DNA of 64,000 nt from assembly GCA_003545705.1 (NCBI GenBank), contig QVLQ01000031.1:1116001-1180000 (forward strand). Direction: 5' to 3'. The notes below the pieces were generated by a model that worked only from the letters and a program-made list of their open reading frames with translations, was not told the DNA's origin and searched no databases. Every line of letters begins with the position of its first letter. The first letter of the stretch is position 1. Shown here piece after piece: positions 45,101 through 55,211 of this stretch. This DNA is from Acidomyces sp. 'richmondensis' (taxonomy: Eukaryota > Ascomycota > Dothideomycetes > Mycosphaerellales > Teratosphaeriaceae). The translations under genes were made by a program, and so were the position numbers.

Positions 45101-45247
45101 GACTTTGTGTCGGCGCGACCCAATCCTTTAACCGTCACCGAAGATGACGGGACAAAGAAAAGGTACAAGGCGTACAGGCAGTGGCTGAGAGGCAAGAGCT
45201 TATTCAAGCAGAGCAAGGTTGACCCGGAATATAAGGCGGGATTATAA
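42188..45247 (+). CDS. FIG4: SAC-domain polyphosphoinositide phosphatase Fig4
   Basis: Phosphatase acting on PtdIns(3,5)P2 at the vacuole, where it works with Vac14 and Fab1. Intronless, 1,019 aa. Residues 1-135 are disordered. The SAC domain (about 140-640) begins FRFTLYETNVRYWITG and includes FWGLLGFIRFTEAYYMLI, KSFYFSYSYDITHSLQ, FVWNHHLL and SRFFAGARFLKRGIND. The CX5R catalytic motif is CIDCLDRT, with the nucleophile at C575. LFLGNY and the Fig4-type C-terminal region follow, ending in a less conserved, charged tail with YRQWLRGKSLFKQ. Length and lack of a membrane anchor distinguish it from Sac1. Convergent with the PPG1-like gene, 96 nt between stop codons. Confidence 0.95.
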   Translation: MDHYGPVDAGPSADNDYGHPALRSSSPEESQKRPAVGPRSLSKRREKSFEGIASGANDGNSGDSVQHDRHSRRPSGSSQAEVSSGNLPAVHQVGATADEWDRDMPLDDGHLRERATAPSQNMGGGPAQAPEQRPHRMFRFTLYETNVRYWITGADVLDKKFRLLRIERTGPPSEVSLFEDETIYDRAQMKEILTSIDEGNKHTGGLRMKSTFWGLLGFIRFTEAYYMLIITKRQQVATIGGHYVYQIEGTELVPLTTGASTRFMRDRNPEELRFLGILGNLDLNKSFYFSYSYDITHSLQNNIIRQRRAISQGQHQMSPDFNSMFVWNHHLLKQAVARLKHPFDWCLPIIHGFIDQASLNICGRSIYITIIGRRSRFFAGARFLKRGINDLGYVANDVETEQIVAEKLTTSFHAPGPRLYANPTYTSYVHHRGSIPLYWTQDNSGVTPKPDIDLNLSDPFYQPAALHFDNLFERYGNPIYVLNLIKARERTPRESKLLHEYENCIRYLNQSLPVDKKIMYKAFDMSRASKTRGGDVIGSLEVIGREVLEKTGFFHNGESGYDEPQVQNGVARTNCIDCLDRTNAAQFVIGKRAFALQLKALGVFDRDEIDYDTDAVNIFTHMFHDHGDTIAVQYGGSHLVNTMATYRKLNHWQSQSRDMVESFKRYYHNSFLDSQRQEAYNLFLGNYIWAQGQPMLWDLTTDYYLHHSDPRAWLERIRRNYVHWYTPKFLETRTMPPRPRLSSKKNAGADEVGEYDGYWLECYRPTALSSLAKVYSFRLNTDTRFLPDRSHIKDGKYDFSPFTPRLDPQRQSIDSPDKKVQRKGVKILDPLDYQPDTASRAGEESTRQVGEDKPGILREPTFERSDRPMPPQTGEKPIKPADKARMHLWTLNQFHHQSLHPSVPEREAEEYERYIAHPLNLPLVVSTDLPSDANLDYVEYVHKAGGGEFDEFNEEDPLTAGITDQDMQHYWDFVSARPNPLTVTEDDGTKKRYKAYRQWLRGKSLFKQSKVDPEYKAGL

Positions 45248-45343
45248 GTGGCGCCAATGTTACCGATTGCATATATGTGCACTGCGGCCATAAGGGCATA
45301 TAGACTTCGATTTACATGAGCAGAAACTTTGACAGGCTGAACA

Positions 45344-46742
45344 TCACAAAAAGTATTCCGCCACCGGCTTCTTCGCGGGCATTCCACGGCTATCTTGCGG
45401 CGCAGCATCGAACACCCGGTATCTTCGACCCGGTCCCGGCTTTTGCTCCATTCGTTCTGCCAACACGCCATTACTTCTTCCAAATTCGCTGTTTGTCCGT
45501 GGAACATAGCCAGCGTTGCTCCCGTCTTCACCAAGCTCGAGGATGGCGGCAACATTCCCGCACCGATAGCAGTAATTCGGTGCACTCCACACGGTGACAA
45601 TCGTATTGTCAAACATTTCTTTGAACCCTTCCATGACCAACTGGTGTGCTCTGCAAATAAGCGACAGGTCGTTCTTCTGGTTGAAGCATTTCACAATGTC
45701 TGCACCGAAGAGGAACCCTGCGCCGCGCGGCGATAAACCCCACCCATCTATCTCATCGGGATCAGACCACAAGAGGTCGCACATGGCGCCTTCATGCGGG
45801 ACTTCTTGTTTGCGATCCAGCAGCCTGATCTTGTCAATGCTGTCAATAAGTGGGCTGAGGCCGCCATGGACGCACAGGACTGCGCCACCAGGGTTGCCTG
45901 AGCTGCCTCGGCTGGATGACGTCGCGCCTGTTCCGGGCGCGCCGTTGAGCGTCGGCGTCTGTTCTGCGTTTTGAGAAGGGGATGAAGGCGGGTTGGACAG
46001 TTGGGAGGTATCTTGCGGATTGATTTTGTTGCGCACGTATCGGTTGACGACTTGACCGACGGAATTCAAAATCTCGATCTCGATGTCTTCAGAAGGTATA
46101 GAGCTTTGTTCGTGAGGATCCGCAAATGATGCCCCCGTCGGCTGAAGCTCACTCGCGGCGCCAATGACGAGCGCCCCCAGAGCCAGATAGTCAAACACTT
46201 CGCAACAATACCGCCACACATTGGCGCTGCCGTACTTTCGCAAACATTCGTCGTAAAATCCATACACAGTCGTGATTTGCCGTGATTCATGATTGCCTCG
46301 AATCAGCGTTATTCGGTCTGGATATCGCACCTTCAGGCACAGCAGGAGGAGAAATGATTCGAGGGAGTAGAAGCCTCGGTCGACGAAATCGCCCATGAAG
46401 AGGTAGTTGGTGTCCGGAACGTCGCCACCTACTCGGAACAGCTCCATAAGATCGTGGAACTGGCCATGAATGTCACCGCAGATCTAATTTGCCGTCAAGT
46501 CAGCTCAGCCTCTGCCCGCCAACAGCTTGCCATGTTCACTGTACCGTGACAGGTGCGTCCACTGACACCACGTTCCCCTCCTCTATCAGCAGTTCTCGTG
46601 CTTTGTAGCACAGCTCTCTGACTTGAATCTCTGGTATAGGCCGACATGCTCTTAGCTGCGCGATTGCTCTGTCAGGTTGTCAGGTCTGCGAAGCGCTTGA
46701 GAAGTTCGCGGTCTCATCCTCTTACTTGTCGAGATCGCTCAT
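45344..46742 (-). CDS. PPG1: PP2A-like Ser/Thr phosphatase, Ppg1 type
   Basis: Catalytic subunit of the PP2A/PP4/Ppg1 group. Three exons: 46726-46742 (17 nt), 46545-46668 and 45344-46483; about 426 aa. The metallophosphatase signatures are complete: ICGDIHGQ (48-55), GDFVDRG (78-84), RGNHESR (109-115), VLCVHGGLSP, CRAHQLVMEG and SAPNYCYRCGN. It ends KKPVAEYFL, the carboxy-methylated tail type. NYLFMGDFVDRGFYSLESF and VYGFYDECLRKYGSANVW best fit Ppg1. Residues about 155-246 form a Ser/Pro/Asn-rich insertion between LALGALVI and VLCVHGG that is absent from ordinary PP2A. It lies on a surface-facing loop in this fold, so catalysis should be unaffected. Confidence 0.88.
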
Positions 46743-46788
46743 ATTTGGCAATGCGCCCGAAGGCGCTTCCGCTGGCTGCAAACGCCTA

Positions 46789-46815
46789 TTATTATTATTA
46801 TTACTATTATTATTT
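46789..46815 (+). repeat. (TAT)n microsatellite
   Basis: About nine TAT/ATT units with one substitution, just upstream of the PPG1-like start codon on the opposite strand. Confidence 0.85.
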
Positions 46816-48683
46816 TGTTGTTTTTATGAGCCGTATTCCCTATGTTCTCTTCCACTCCTATAGTATCGTCTTCGGTGGGCTTGGTTTCGAAACCGCTTGC
46901 GCGCGAGCGACGCGGGTCCAGTCAACTGGCAATCCTGCGCGATTCAAATTGAACGGTCCCAGTATGTGCGGAGAAGCTCTACCGTCTTTGAAAGCTTTTG
47001 CGCTTGATATCTGGTGTACTTAGGTTCGAAAAGATGTACACGAATCGATGCATGATGTTCACATTCATATGCTCTTCGTCATCTCCAGCCTCCACTGAAT
47101 TCCAGCCCGCGCGCTGACGTCGGGTGCGGATCTTCCCGTTGTACCTAATTTTGCGAGGGCACACTAGCGCCTCCCGGGTGGCTTTTGCTAGTCCGCGCCT
47201 CCATGGAGTCTCTCTACACGTCTGGTGAGATGGGCCATCACGGCCGCACAACTGTTCAAAGATTATGCTGTTGGTATTATGAATCCCATAAACTGATTAT
47301 CATAACATCTCATGTTCCGTAGCTTACCTGCTGCACGAGATTGCCGGAACAAGCTTCTTCGAGATCTTCGCCACTCTTTGAGCTACTTGCGCTGGATGCG
47401 AACTCACCATCACAAACAGCAAATTACCCGGTCTGTTAACACAAGGACGGCTTATGGCATATCTCCCCGTCCTACCTATTCCTCTGGTCGGCAACAAGGC
47501 CGCAGTCTTGTTGTGTGACACGTGTGGCGATCCCGGCGGCCGCAATGGTTGCATGCCACAACTGTAAGCCGTGATGTGACGGCGGGCATAATAGGTGGGG
47601 CTGCCGTCCAACTCTCCAAGTTACAGTTTACGCCTTCTTGATATACACAGCATGTGTCTCTTGGGAGGGTCACGATTTGGTGGCGGTCGAGTCCGGTTTT
47701 GCCATAGCGGTGGTTTCGTCGAACTTGCTCAAAGCGTGCAGAACAATCAGCAGGCCCGGACATGTAGCCTTTAGTCGAAGTTAGCAAAGGATGGCGAGAG
47801 GTACAAAATCTCGAGGTGACGACCATGGCATGCTGTGCGAACAGATAGACACCTGGGCGAGCAAGACGCGTGTAGCGACATGGGGGGCATAATCGGACGC
47901 GTATGTAGGGTTGTGCCTCCATCTGAGTGTCCAATAATGTATTCTTCGAGATGGCGCTGTTGTTTGCCAGGACTGCAAGAGAATTTTAAAAATGAATGAG
48001 AATCACCCTTATTCATCTTCGAATTGATCGCACTTAAGTTCTGTTGTAGTAAATTTCAGTCTTGATTCTATATCTCGGACGATGTGATCTGGTAATGCTT
48101 TAGGGACCGATGGGTGTATGTAATGTATGTATGATACCACCGACAAGCAACGGGGGCGACATGGGATACGACTATAGATTTGGTGGAGAAGCTTGGCCTG
48201 GATCCTAAGGAGCATGGAAAGACTTCTGACAAGTGCAATGTCGCAATCAATCCCAAACAATCGGGCTTGATGAAGGTGAATATAAAATCTCGCCTGCAGC
48301 GAAAGAAGGCCAAATGGGCGAATAAATTCAACAGAGCACGGTTTTGTGGCTATTTGATGACCGCGAAACTGAACTTCACGGCCGTGAACGGTCCAGTTTC
48401 ACGCAAACAGAGACCTAATGAGTATCAGATACAGAGCCATCAAGTCTGATCTAAGTGCAACTGCTGTTTCGACAAAAGATGTTCCAGTTCTTGGATATGG
48501 CCATCACGACTGAAAAGGAACGCATCTTATACTGTCTGAGGGGAAAGTATATGGCTTGAGCGAAATGACGGGCCATTTTGTCTTTGCGTATCTACCAACA
48601 ACGAACTTTCCGCGCATCATGGCAGTCGCAAGTCTGGCCGTCAACCTCACCGTACAGGGATTTGGAGGTTAGGAGGAGCTTTT

Positions 48684-48726
48684 GGGTGGGGAGAGGGGAG
48701 GGGCTGGGGAGGTGGTGGGGGAAGGG
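48684..48726 (+). repeat. Guanine-rich tract (potential G-quadruplex)
   Basis: Six or seven runs of three to five guanines separated by short loops. Far from any identified gene start. Confidence 0.55.
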
Positions 48727-49587
48727 TGATAAGCAAGGTCAGGCAAATGGACCAGCAGCCGTATCCTCCGGAGATGCACTGACTATCATGAGCAGTAATT
48801 GACTCCTTATCGATGGGAAGTACAATTTTACTGCCTACATATCTGAGTGGAGAATATAACATCGTTACGATTTATGCGGCAGCGAATGAGAGACGAGCCC
48901 CCGAGGATCACCATCAACACATCCGTGCGCATATTACAGCGCTCCATGCCCTATCAAGCGAGTTCCTTCACGCAGCTAGCCGTGATGGTACAAGAGCCAT
49001 TGATCTCTCACAGCTATGTCAAGCTTCATATCCGGATAACTGCAGGAATGCCGATCCTCTTCCGCTGCCCTCCACTTCAGTTCTTCGCCACCGTTTCATC
49101 CACAGCTTTTCATCTCCAACAAACCTTCTCCTAGCCCGGGGGTGTATGTAACGAACACGGGGGTATCAGGATTGGTGATCGTTCAGGAATACTAACCCGG
49201 CCTCTGCACGGGATGGGTCCTGTCGTGCCCCATTGGTGTCTTCGGAACGCGGCATGCCCTTTCACTTCATCGCATGGAGACCTTTAGGGACGCGAGAGCT
49301 TGTTCAACACAGGCAAGCTATCAGAGGTGGGTGATCACACTTGGCGCTATAGCTGCGATGGAACGGTGGGCCTGCTTAACACTTTCCTGTTCCTGCTATC
49401 AAGCCCGTAATCTCAGCGTTGATCCTGGAGGCTAATTTCAAACCCCGCGCGAGAAGGAAGGAGTATGGACCGCAATGGTGGGCTCATAAAGGTCTGTTAT
49501 CTCTGCTGCTATTAGCACCGTATTTCAAGCGTTGAGTCGGCTCTGGAGTGTTTCTCCCCAGCAGGCCATTTGGACGGTCTGGTACAC

Positions 49588-52527
49588 ATGGCTCTCTTCT
49601 CTCTTTGGTGTATTCCCTTTTTTGCGCAGGCTGTTTGGGCCCAAATATCGGATCCTCTCCAATACGTAAATCAGCTTATTGGGAGCAATAATGGAGGTCA
49701 GAAGCCAACGACTACCAATCGTTTAACGACCAGCTGATGGCATAACACAGGTAATGTGTTTCCCGGCGCCACTTTGCCGTACGGAATGGCGAAAGCCGTA
49801 GGAGATACCAATAGCCAATCGAATCAAGGTGGCTTCACCACCGATGGGACAAACATCACTGGGTTCAGTAGCATGCATGATTCTGGGACGGGGTGAGCTC
49901 CCATCCTTCCCTATCACCCTTGGTGGTTCTTACGGTGTTATAGAGGGAATCCATCTCTTGGGGATTTCGCGCTCTTTCCGCATACAGGTTGCACAAATGA
50001 TACGGTTGATGGATGTGTTTTCCCTAAGATCGCCCGTGCGGAACCGTAAATCAACAACTCCGTGAAGGCTTCACCTGGGTATTTCAGCGTCACTCTACAG
50101 AGGGGCATCAATGTTGAAATGACAACGGCTATGCATACGTCTCTTTTCCGGTTCACATTTCCGTCCAGCCCACCATCTTACAACGCCTCGAGCAGTCCCC
50201 TCATCCTTATGGACCTGACCGATCTATCGGATTCTCGACAAGACAATGCTAGCATTACCGTTGACGCTTCCACCGGCCGCATGACCGGCAATAGTCGCTT
50301 CTTACCTTCCTTTGGTTCAGGCAGTTATGTCGCTTTCTTCTGCGCCGACTTCTCCGGGTCTACAATCAGAGACAATGGAATTTTTGTCAACAGCAGAGCA
50401 AGTGCCGATGTCAAACACTTGAAGATCTCAAGAGGCATCAACGGCTATCCGCTTCCAGGAGGCGCTTGGATCCGCTTCACCGATGAAAGCCCTGTGCTTG
50501 CTCGAGTTGGCCTCAGCTTTTTATCGTCCGATCAAGCATGCAGCAATGCTGAGGTTGAGATCCCAAATTTTGACTTTAATGCGACTCATTCTGCAGCAGT
50601 GAGCGCGTGGAAGGAGAAATTGAGCCCAATCAGCGTATCTACCACTGCGATGAATGATTCTACCTTGACAAACTTCTACAGTGGTGTCTACCGAACGATG
50701 ATAAACCCTCAGAATTACACGGGTCAGGTGCCCACAGTATCGTCTGATAAAATGTGGTTTGACTCTTATTATTGGTAAACATTAAACCGCGATCGTTCCT
50801 TCTGCGAAAGGACACGGCTGACTGTTGCCTAGTATCTGGGATCTGTTCCGCTCTCAGTTGCCATTTCTCACCATTTTGGACACTTCAGCTGTAGTGGACA
50901 TGTTGAAAGGTCTTTTAAGCATTTATGGATATCAAGGCTGGCTTCCCGATTGCCACATGAGTTCGTGGTGACAGAGCTTGACAATATCTTCTCAATTCGT
51001 TGACTTGAATCCACAGGTCTTGACAAAGGTTTTACCCAAGGAGGCAGCAATGCAGACAATGTTTTCGCAGATGCGTATCAAAAGATCGGCGGAACCGCAT
51101 TGGATTGGAACATCGTTTACGAGGCAGTGAGAAAGGATGCTGAGGACGAGCCGTATGGTCAGCTATTACCACCCTTGGAATATGGCCCCTTGAATATTAA
51201 TTGAGCCTCAGACTGGTGCTGCGAAGGCCGTGGCGGGCTGGACTCGTGGTGGGGTCTTCATTATATTCCAGTTCAAGACTTTGATTACAAGGGCTTCGGT
51301 ATGAATGCAATAGGTGCGCAAGAACACTGAACCTGCAGCATTTAACCATTTTTCAATAGGGACAATGACTCGCTCCATTTCGAGAACTCTGGAATACAGC
51401 TATAATGGTATCCTCGCACCCTTCGTAAATCATCTAATTTTTCAGACTATCTACTTACTCCCAAGGGCAATAGACTTCTGCATATCTCAAATTGCCCATG
51501 GGCTCGGCAATCAGGGTGACGTAGAAAAATATCAGCAGAGTAGCGAAAATTGGCACAACCTATTCAAATACGATCAGACCTCATATCTTTACAACGGAAG
51601 TAACACGGGATTTGTAGGCTTTTTCCAGCCTGTAAGAAACATCTTTCTACGTGATTTCTCCGCAAATGGACTGATTCGATCGTCCTCAGAGATTCCTGAA
51701 TCAGACTTGGGGTTACCAGAATCCTTTGAAATGTTCCAACATTGACACTAACCCTAACTCTGTCTGTTCTCTACAGAACAACGCCGCGGAGACCTTTGAG
51801 AGCAGCATTTGGGAATATTCGTTCTTCGTCCCTCATGACCAAGCAAGGCTGATAAGCACATTCAGAGGCCCAAAAAATTTCGTGAGAAGGTTGAATTACC
51901 TGCACGATCAACACATTACCTATATCGGCAATGAGCCAGCGTTCTTGACTGTCTTCCAATATCATTACGCAGGAAGGCCCGCACTTTCGGCAAAGCGAGC
52001 CCACTTCTACATCCCAGCTTATTTCCAGCCCACATATGGAGGCCTACCTGGAAATGACGACTCGGGTGGTAAGAAGAATGACTTCCCTATTGGCCCTCAC
52101 GAAAAATGCGTGGATTCTAATGATCTCTCTACCAGCGATGGGAAGCTTTGTAGCGATGTCCATGATAGGCTTATTCCCGAATCCTGGCCAAAATGTCTAC
52201 TGTAAGCAAACTTAGAAAGACAGTGCAAGATGGCACGCTCACGTATTTTCAGTGATCATTCCACCGTTCTTCGAATCTGTCAATATTACCAGCCCAGTGA
52301 CGGGGAAGACTGCACAGGTGAAGAACATCAACTTCGATCCATTGTACAAAAACATATACATTCAGCGTGCGACGTTGAATGGCCAGCCGTACACTAAGAA
52401 TTGGATTGACCATTCTTTCTTTACCGAAGGGAAGGAGCTGGTGCTTTATCTTGGTCGCAATGAGAGCAGCTGGGGAACTCGAGTCGCTGATCTACCACCC
52501 AGTTTGAGTCCATATCAAGGGTTTTGA
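49588..52527 (+). pseudogene. GH92 alpha-1,2-mannosidase, one in-frame stop codon
   Basis: Secreted glycoside hydrolase family 92 exo-mannosidase. Eleven exons are reconstructed: 49588-49696, 49751-49892, 49944-50774, 50833-50960, 51017-51157, 51212-51298, 51360-51407, 51474-51631, 51690-52068, 52136-52201 and 52253-52527; 788 codons, matching fungal GH92 length. All ten intron phases fit. A signal peptide (MALFSLWCIPFFAQAVWA) is followed by GNVFPGATLPYGMAK, GFSSMHDSGTG, ASPGYFSVTLQRG, IWDLFRSQ, KGFTQGGSNAD, GRGGLDSW, RSISRTLEYSYND, NEPAFLTVFQYHYAGRP and GLFPNPGQNVY. The only defect is TAA at 50047-50049 within a long exon, in a segment where homologues are colinear. This may be a young pseudogene, stop readthrough or a sequence error. 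Confidence 0.8.
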
Positions 52528-52697
52528 GTATAGAAGAGCAGTCAAGCATGGAAACTTCTGGTGGATTGGGGGACATTTGCTTTTATTTGAAACACCCTCC
52601 TCTGGCTTAATATTGGCAAGTCAATCATTTATCACCGAATTTAATTAACATAGAACCATTTACGCCCTTAAAAATGGGCGATTCAACAATGCAAAGG

Positions 52698-52845
52698 AAG
52701 CTTTAGCAACAGTAAGATATGGACTGTGTTATCGAAACCAAGTTGATTGATTGATTGATTAGAGGAGGGAATAAGTTATCTTACCGCGGCACCAAGTGCA
52801 TGCCTCAGGCACGCTCCTAAGGGCCTGAACTGCTAACTTTCAACA
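52698..52845 (+). repeat. Terminal repeat segment, left arm of inverted pair
   Basis: Begins GGAAGCTTTAGCAACAGTAAG, contains four or five GATT units and runs to CCTGAACTGCTAAC. It matches the reverse complement of about 53331-53507 along nearly its whole length, with scattered differences and small gaps. Confidence 0.8.
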
Positions 52846-53034
52846 TTGTCTTCCACATAATGACTACAGGGGCAACGTTCTGTAGCCGCAACAAAAAAAG
52901 CAAAACGTACAGCAGTGGGGATTCCCACGTGGTCACCCACCGTAGTACTAATCCACCGGTTCACAGCTTAAGTACAGGAGAGCGGACGGGATCCTCTGTT
53001 CTCTGTGACCTATGGCCGTACGTGCTGAAGACGG

Positions 53035-53330
53035 CAGAATTGTCCAATATAATAAGACTAACTACCAACCGAGCTATTGGCGGAAACCCGCCGGTCTCCT
53101 GTACGCATTGGCTTTCTCATACCAGTCCTACAGACTTGTCCACAACCAAGTAGTATTTGGTTATTTGATTGATTTGCCTTCAAAGATGTGCTCAAATTCA
53201 AGACATCGATATCTACTTAATTAGTTATTACAAGGCTCTGAATAATCTAAGTTCTTTTAATATAAACACTGTTAAAAATAGCCGACTTAATATTACAGTG
53301 GAGGCTTGAACAATGGTAAGATGTGTTGAG
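53035..53330 (+). repeat. Diverged repeat, copy A
   Basis: Aligns by eye with 54330-54675. Shared landmarks are GCGGAAACCCGCCGGTCTCC / GAGGAAGCCCACCGGTCTGC, TCCACAACCAAGTA, CATCGATATCTACnTAATT, and a 3' GGCTTGAACAATGGTA-like end. No coding capacity conserved between copies. Confidence 0.7.
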
Positions 53331-53507
53331 AGTTAGCAGTTCAGGACAGGGGGAGGATGCCTGAGGGATGGACTTGATGTCTTGGCAATACAACTTGTTC
53401 CATCCCGTCTAGTTAGCTTTTCCCTTCATAAATCAATCAATCAATCAATCACAGGTTGGTTCCTATAACACACTCCACATCTTAGTAGTGTTCAAGCTTC
53501 CCATCGA
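53331..53507 (-). repeat. Terminal repeat segment, right arm of inverted pair
   Basis: Inverted copy of 52698-52845, including an AATC microsatellite (about 53431-53452) that mirrors the GATT run of the left arm. It abuts the truncated end of copy A. Confidence 0.8.
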
Positions 53508-54329
53508 ACTCTGAAGAGTCACCCACCTTTTAAGAGATTCCATAGTTGGAAATTCGACAGATCCAAAGTTCTGAATACGTTCGCCAGGTATAAAGCGGCG
53601 TATAGAAAAGCTTGAGACAGGGTACAGAGCTAAATACTCCGTTAGCCTGCAGTTCAAATCTTATGGACATTTCAAACTTGCAATATGTGAGTGCGCTGAA
53701 AGACTAAAGAGAAGGAGGATAAATAACCAGTTAATAATACTCCAGGCCTATGCGTGTTGTTGAGAGCCAAAAGGCGACGCCACCTCTTGGGCAGCACTAT
53801 TGGTCCCTTATATTTTTCACAACACGTGTTAGCAATAGTCCTTGCTACAAGAGGCTCTGAAGCAACCTCACAGATTCAGCGCTCGCAAACAGTCGCCGGT
53901 ACTTGGCCCTAGGGAAACTGGAACTCTATCTGAATAATGCATCGCCAACAATGAAGACAAGACCTGCTACAAAAAAGAACTAGAAATATTGTTCGAACTG
54001 TTTCGCGTCCAATAGAGCTAGGCTGATTTTATAACAAATCGCACCAATCTAAAGGAGAAGCGTTAAGCAGAGAAAAATCGATGAAAGCGGAGATAGGGTC
54101 GATTAGGCTCTCTTTACGCACTGTCGCAACTATAATTGCACTCCCTCCCCCTGGGCCTTCTCCGGGCCAGTGGCGAGGTTCTTGGGCAGACCCTAGATTG
54201 GATTGTTTCCTTCTGAGGATCTAATCAGGACGTTGTGTCTCACCAGTGTAATCACATCCACTTTCTTTTACTTGAAGTATACACACCCGGTCGATGAACC
54301 TCGATCTCGCTTGCATCGTGTCTGTTGCA

Positions 54330-54795
54330 TTATAAGAACAATTGCATACCGAGTTATGGGAGGAAGCCCACCGGTCTGCTGTACGCCTTGGCTTTCTTAT
54401 ACAATCCTGCAGACCCGTCCACAACCAAGTATTACTTAGTTATTTGGTTGCTTTGCCTTGTAAGGGAAGTTCACACCTTGTTATTAATATTCCATGCAAT
54501 TCAAAGCATCGATATCTACGTAATTGGTTATTTACAAGGCCTTATGAGGGGTTGTAGTTATCATTTGCGATGCTATCAATGAAACATCTAAAGTCCTGTA
54601 ATGTAGACACTTTTGAAAAAGGGGGACTCAACAGTGCATTGGAAGCTTGAACGATAGTATGAAGTGGAATGTACTATAGGAACCAAATAATGTTTGATAT
54701 CAGGACAGCAGACAAAGTACACAAGATGGAACTAGTTATCCTGCCTGGGCATCAAGTTTATGCCTCAGGCAGACTCCCAATGGCCTGAAGAAATG
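54330..54795 (+). repeat. Diverged repeat, copy B (most complete)
   Basis: Contains both the body seen in copy A and, from about 54650, the terminal segment seen as the inverted pair (GGAAGCTTGAACGATAG, then GCCTCAGGCA and CCCAATGGCCTGAA). This indicates that the two segments belong to one dispersed element of at least 460 bp. Confidence 0.7.
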
Positions 54796-55211
54796 CCAGC
54801 TCGCAACAAATAAAATCCTTTCCCTCAGATCTGAGGTGTGCTCTACCACTTCACTGTCGGACCAAGCCTAAGTCCGCCCAGGTTTGACCGGCTTTCAACG
54901 CGTTAAAATTTTAAGCCTCAAACGACCGGACTTTTGGTGAAGTATTCATGGATTTACCCGCAGCTGGCTCAGAGAATCCAACCCTAGGCCCTGATTGGAA
55001 AAATATGATGACGTATTACATGGGCGGAGGCCTCTTACGTGCTGTCATATGTCTGCATGGCCATCGGAATCGGACTTAGGCAATATGCATGAGTTCGGGA
55101 TGTATTTTTCTTAATGTACTAAAGGTGCCATCTAAACTCAAGGGAGGAGAAAGAGCAAATTCGATTTGATTCTCGGCAATTTTCTTTGAGCTTCAATTGC
55201 GTGCCATCACC

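Larger units (their letters stand above)
46743..49587. other. Gene-poor region
   Basis: About 2.8 kb with no recognised gene. Holds an ATT/TAT microsatellite (about 46789-46815) and a guanine-rich tract (about 48684-48726). Many small open frames occur on both strands, none with family resemblance. It may include decayed sequence. Confidence 0.5.
52528..55211. other. AT-rich region of diverged repeats
   Basis: No coding gene recognised over about 2.7 kb. It contains at least two direct copies of one diverged repeat and an inverted pair of its terminal segment, listed separately. The part after about 54,800 is the upstream region of the SDR gene. Confidence 0.6.

Noticed and set aside
47281..49135. 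Several 60-150 codon frames in the gene-poor region
   Set aside because: No family resemblance, no convincing splice partners, and both strands are equally open in places.
50026..50062. A 22-33 nt intron that would remove the TAA in the GH92 gene
   Set aside because: Shorter than any other intron in the window (all are over about 45 nt), and homologues are colinear through this segment.
51632..51740. Apparent frameshift in the GH92 gene near 51,680
   Set aside because: A phase-0 intron (51632-51689) with GTAAG and CTCAG ends joins the frames and creates the conserved RFLNQTWGYQ segment.
52069..52210. Apparent second frame break in the GH92 gene near 52,130
   Set aside because: An intron at 52069-52135 restores AMGSF...IGLFPNPGQNVY in frame.
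53425..53460. AATC/GATT runs considered as CRISPR-like or regular array
   Set aside because: They are simple four-base microsatellites inside a dispersed repeat in a eukaryotic genome.
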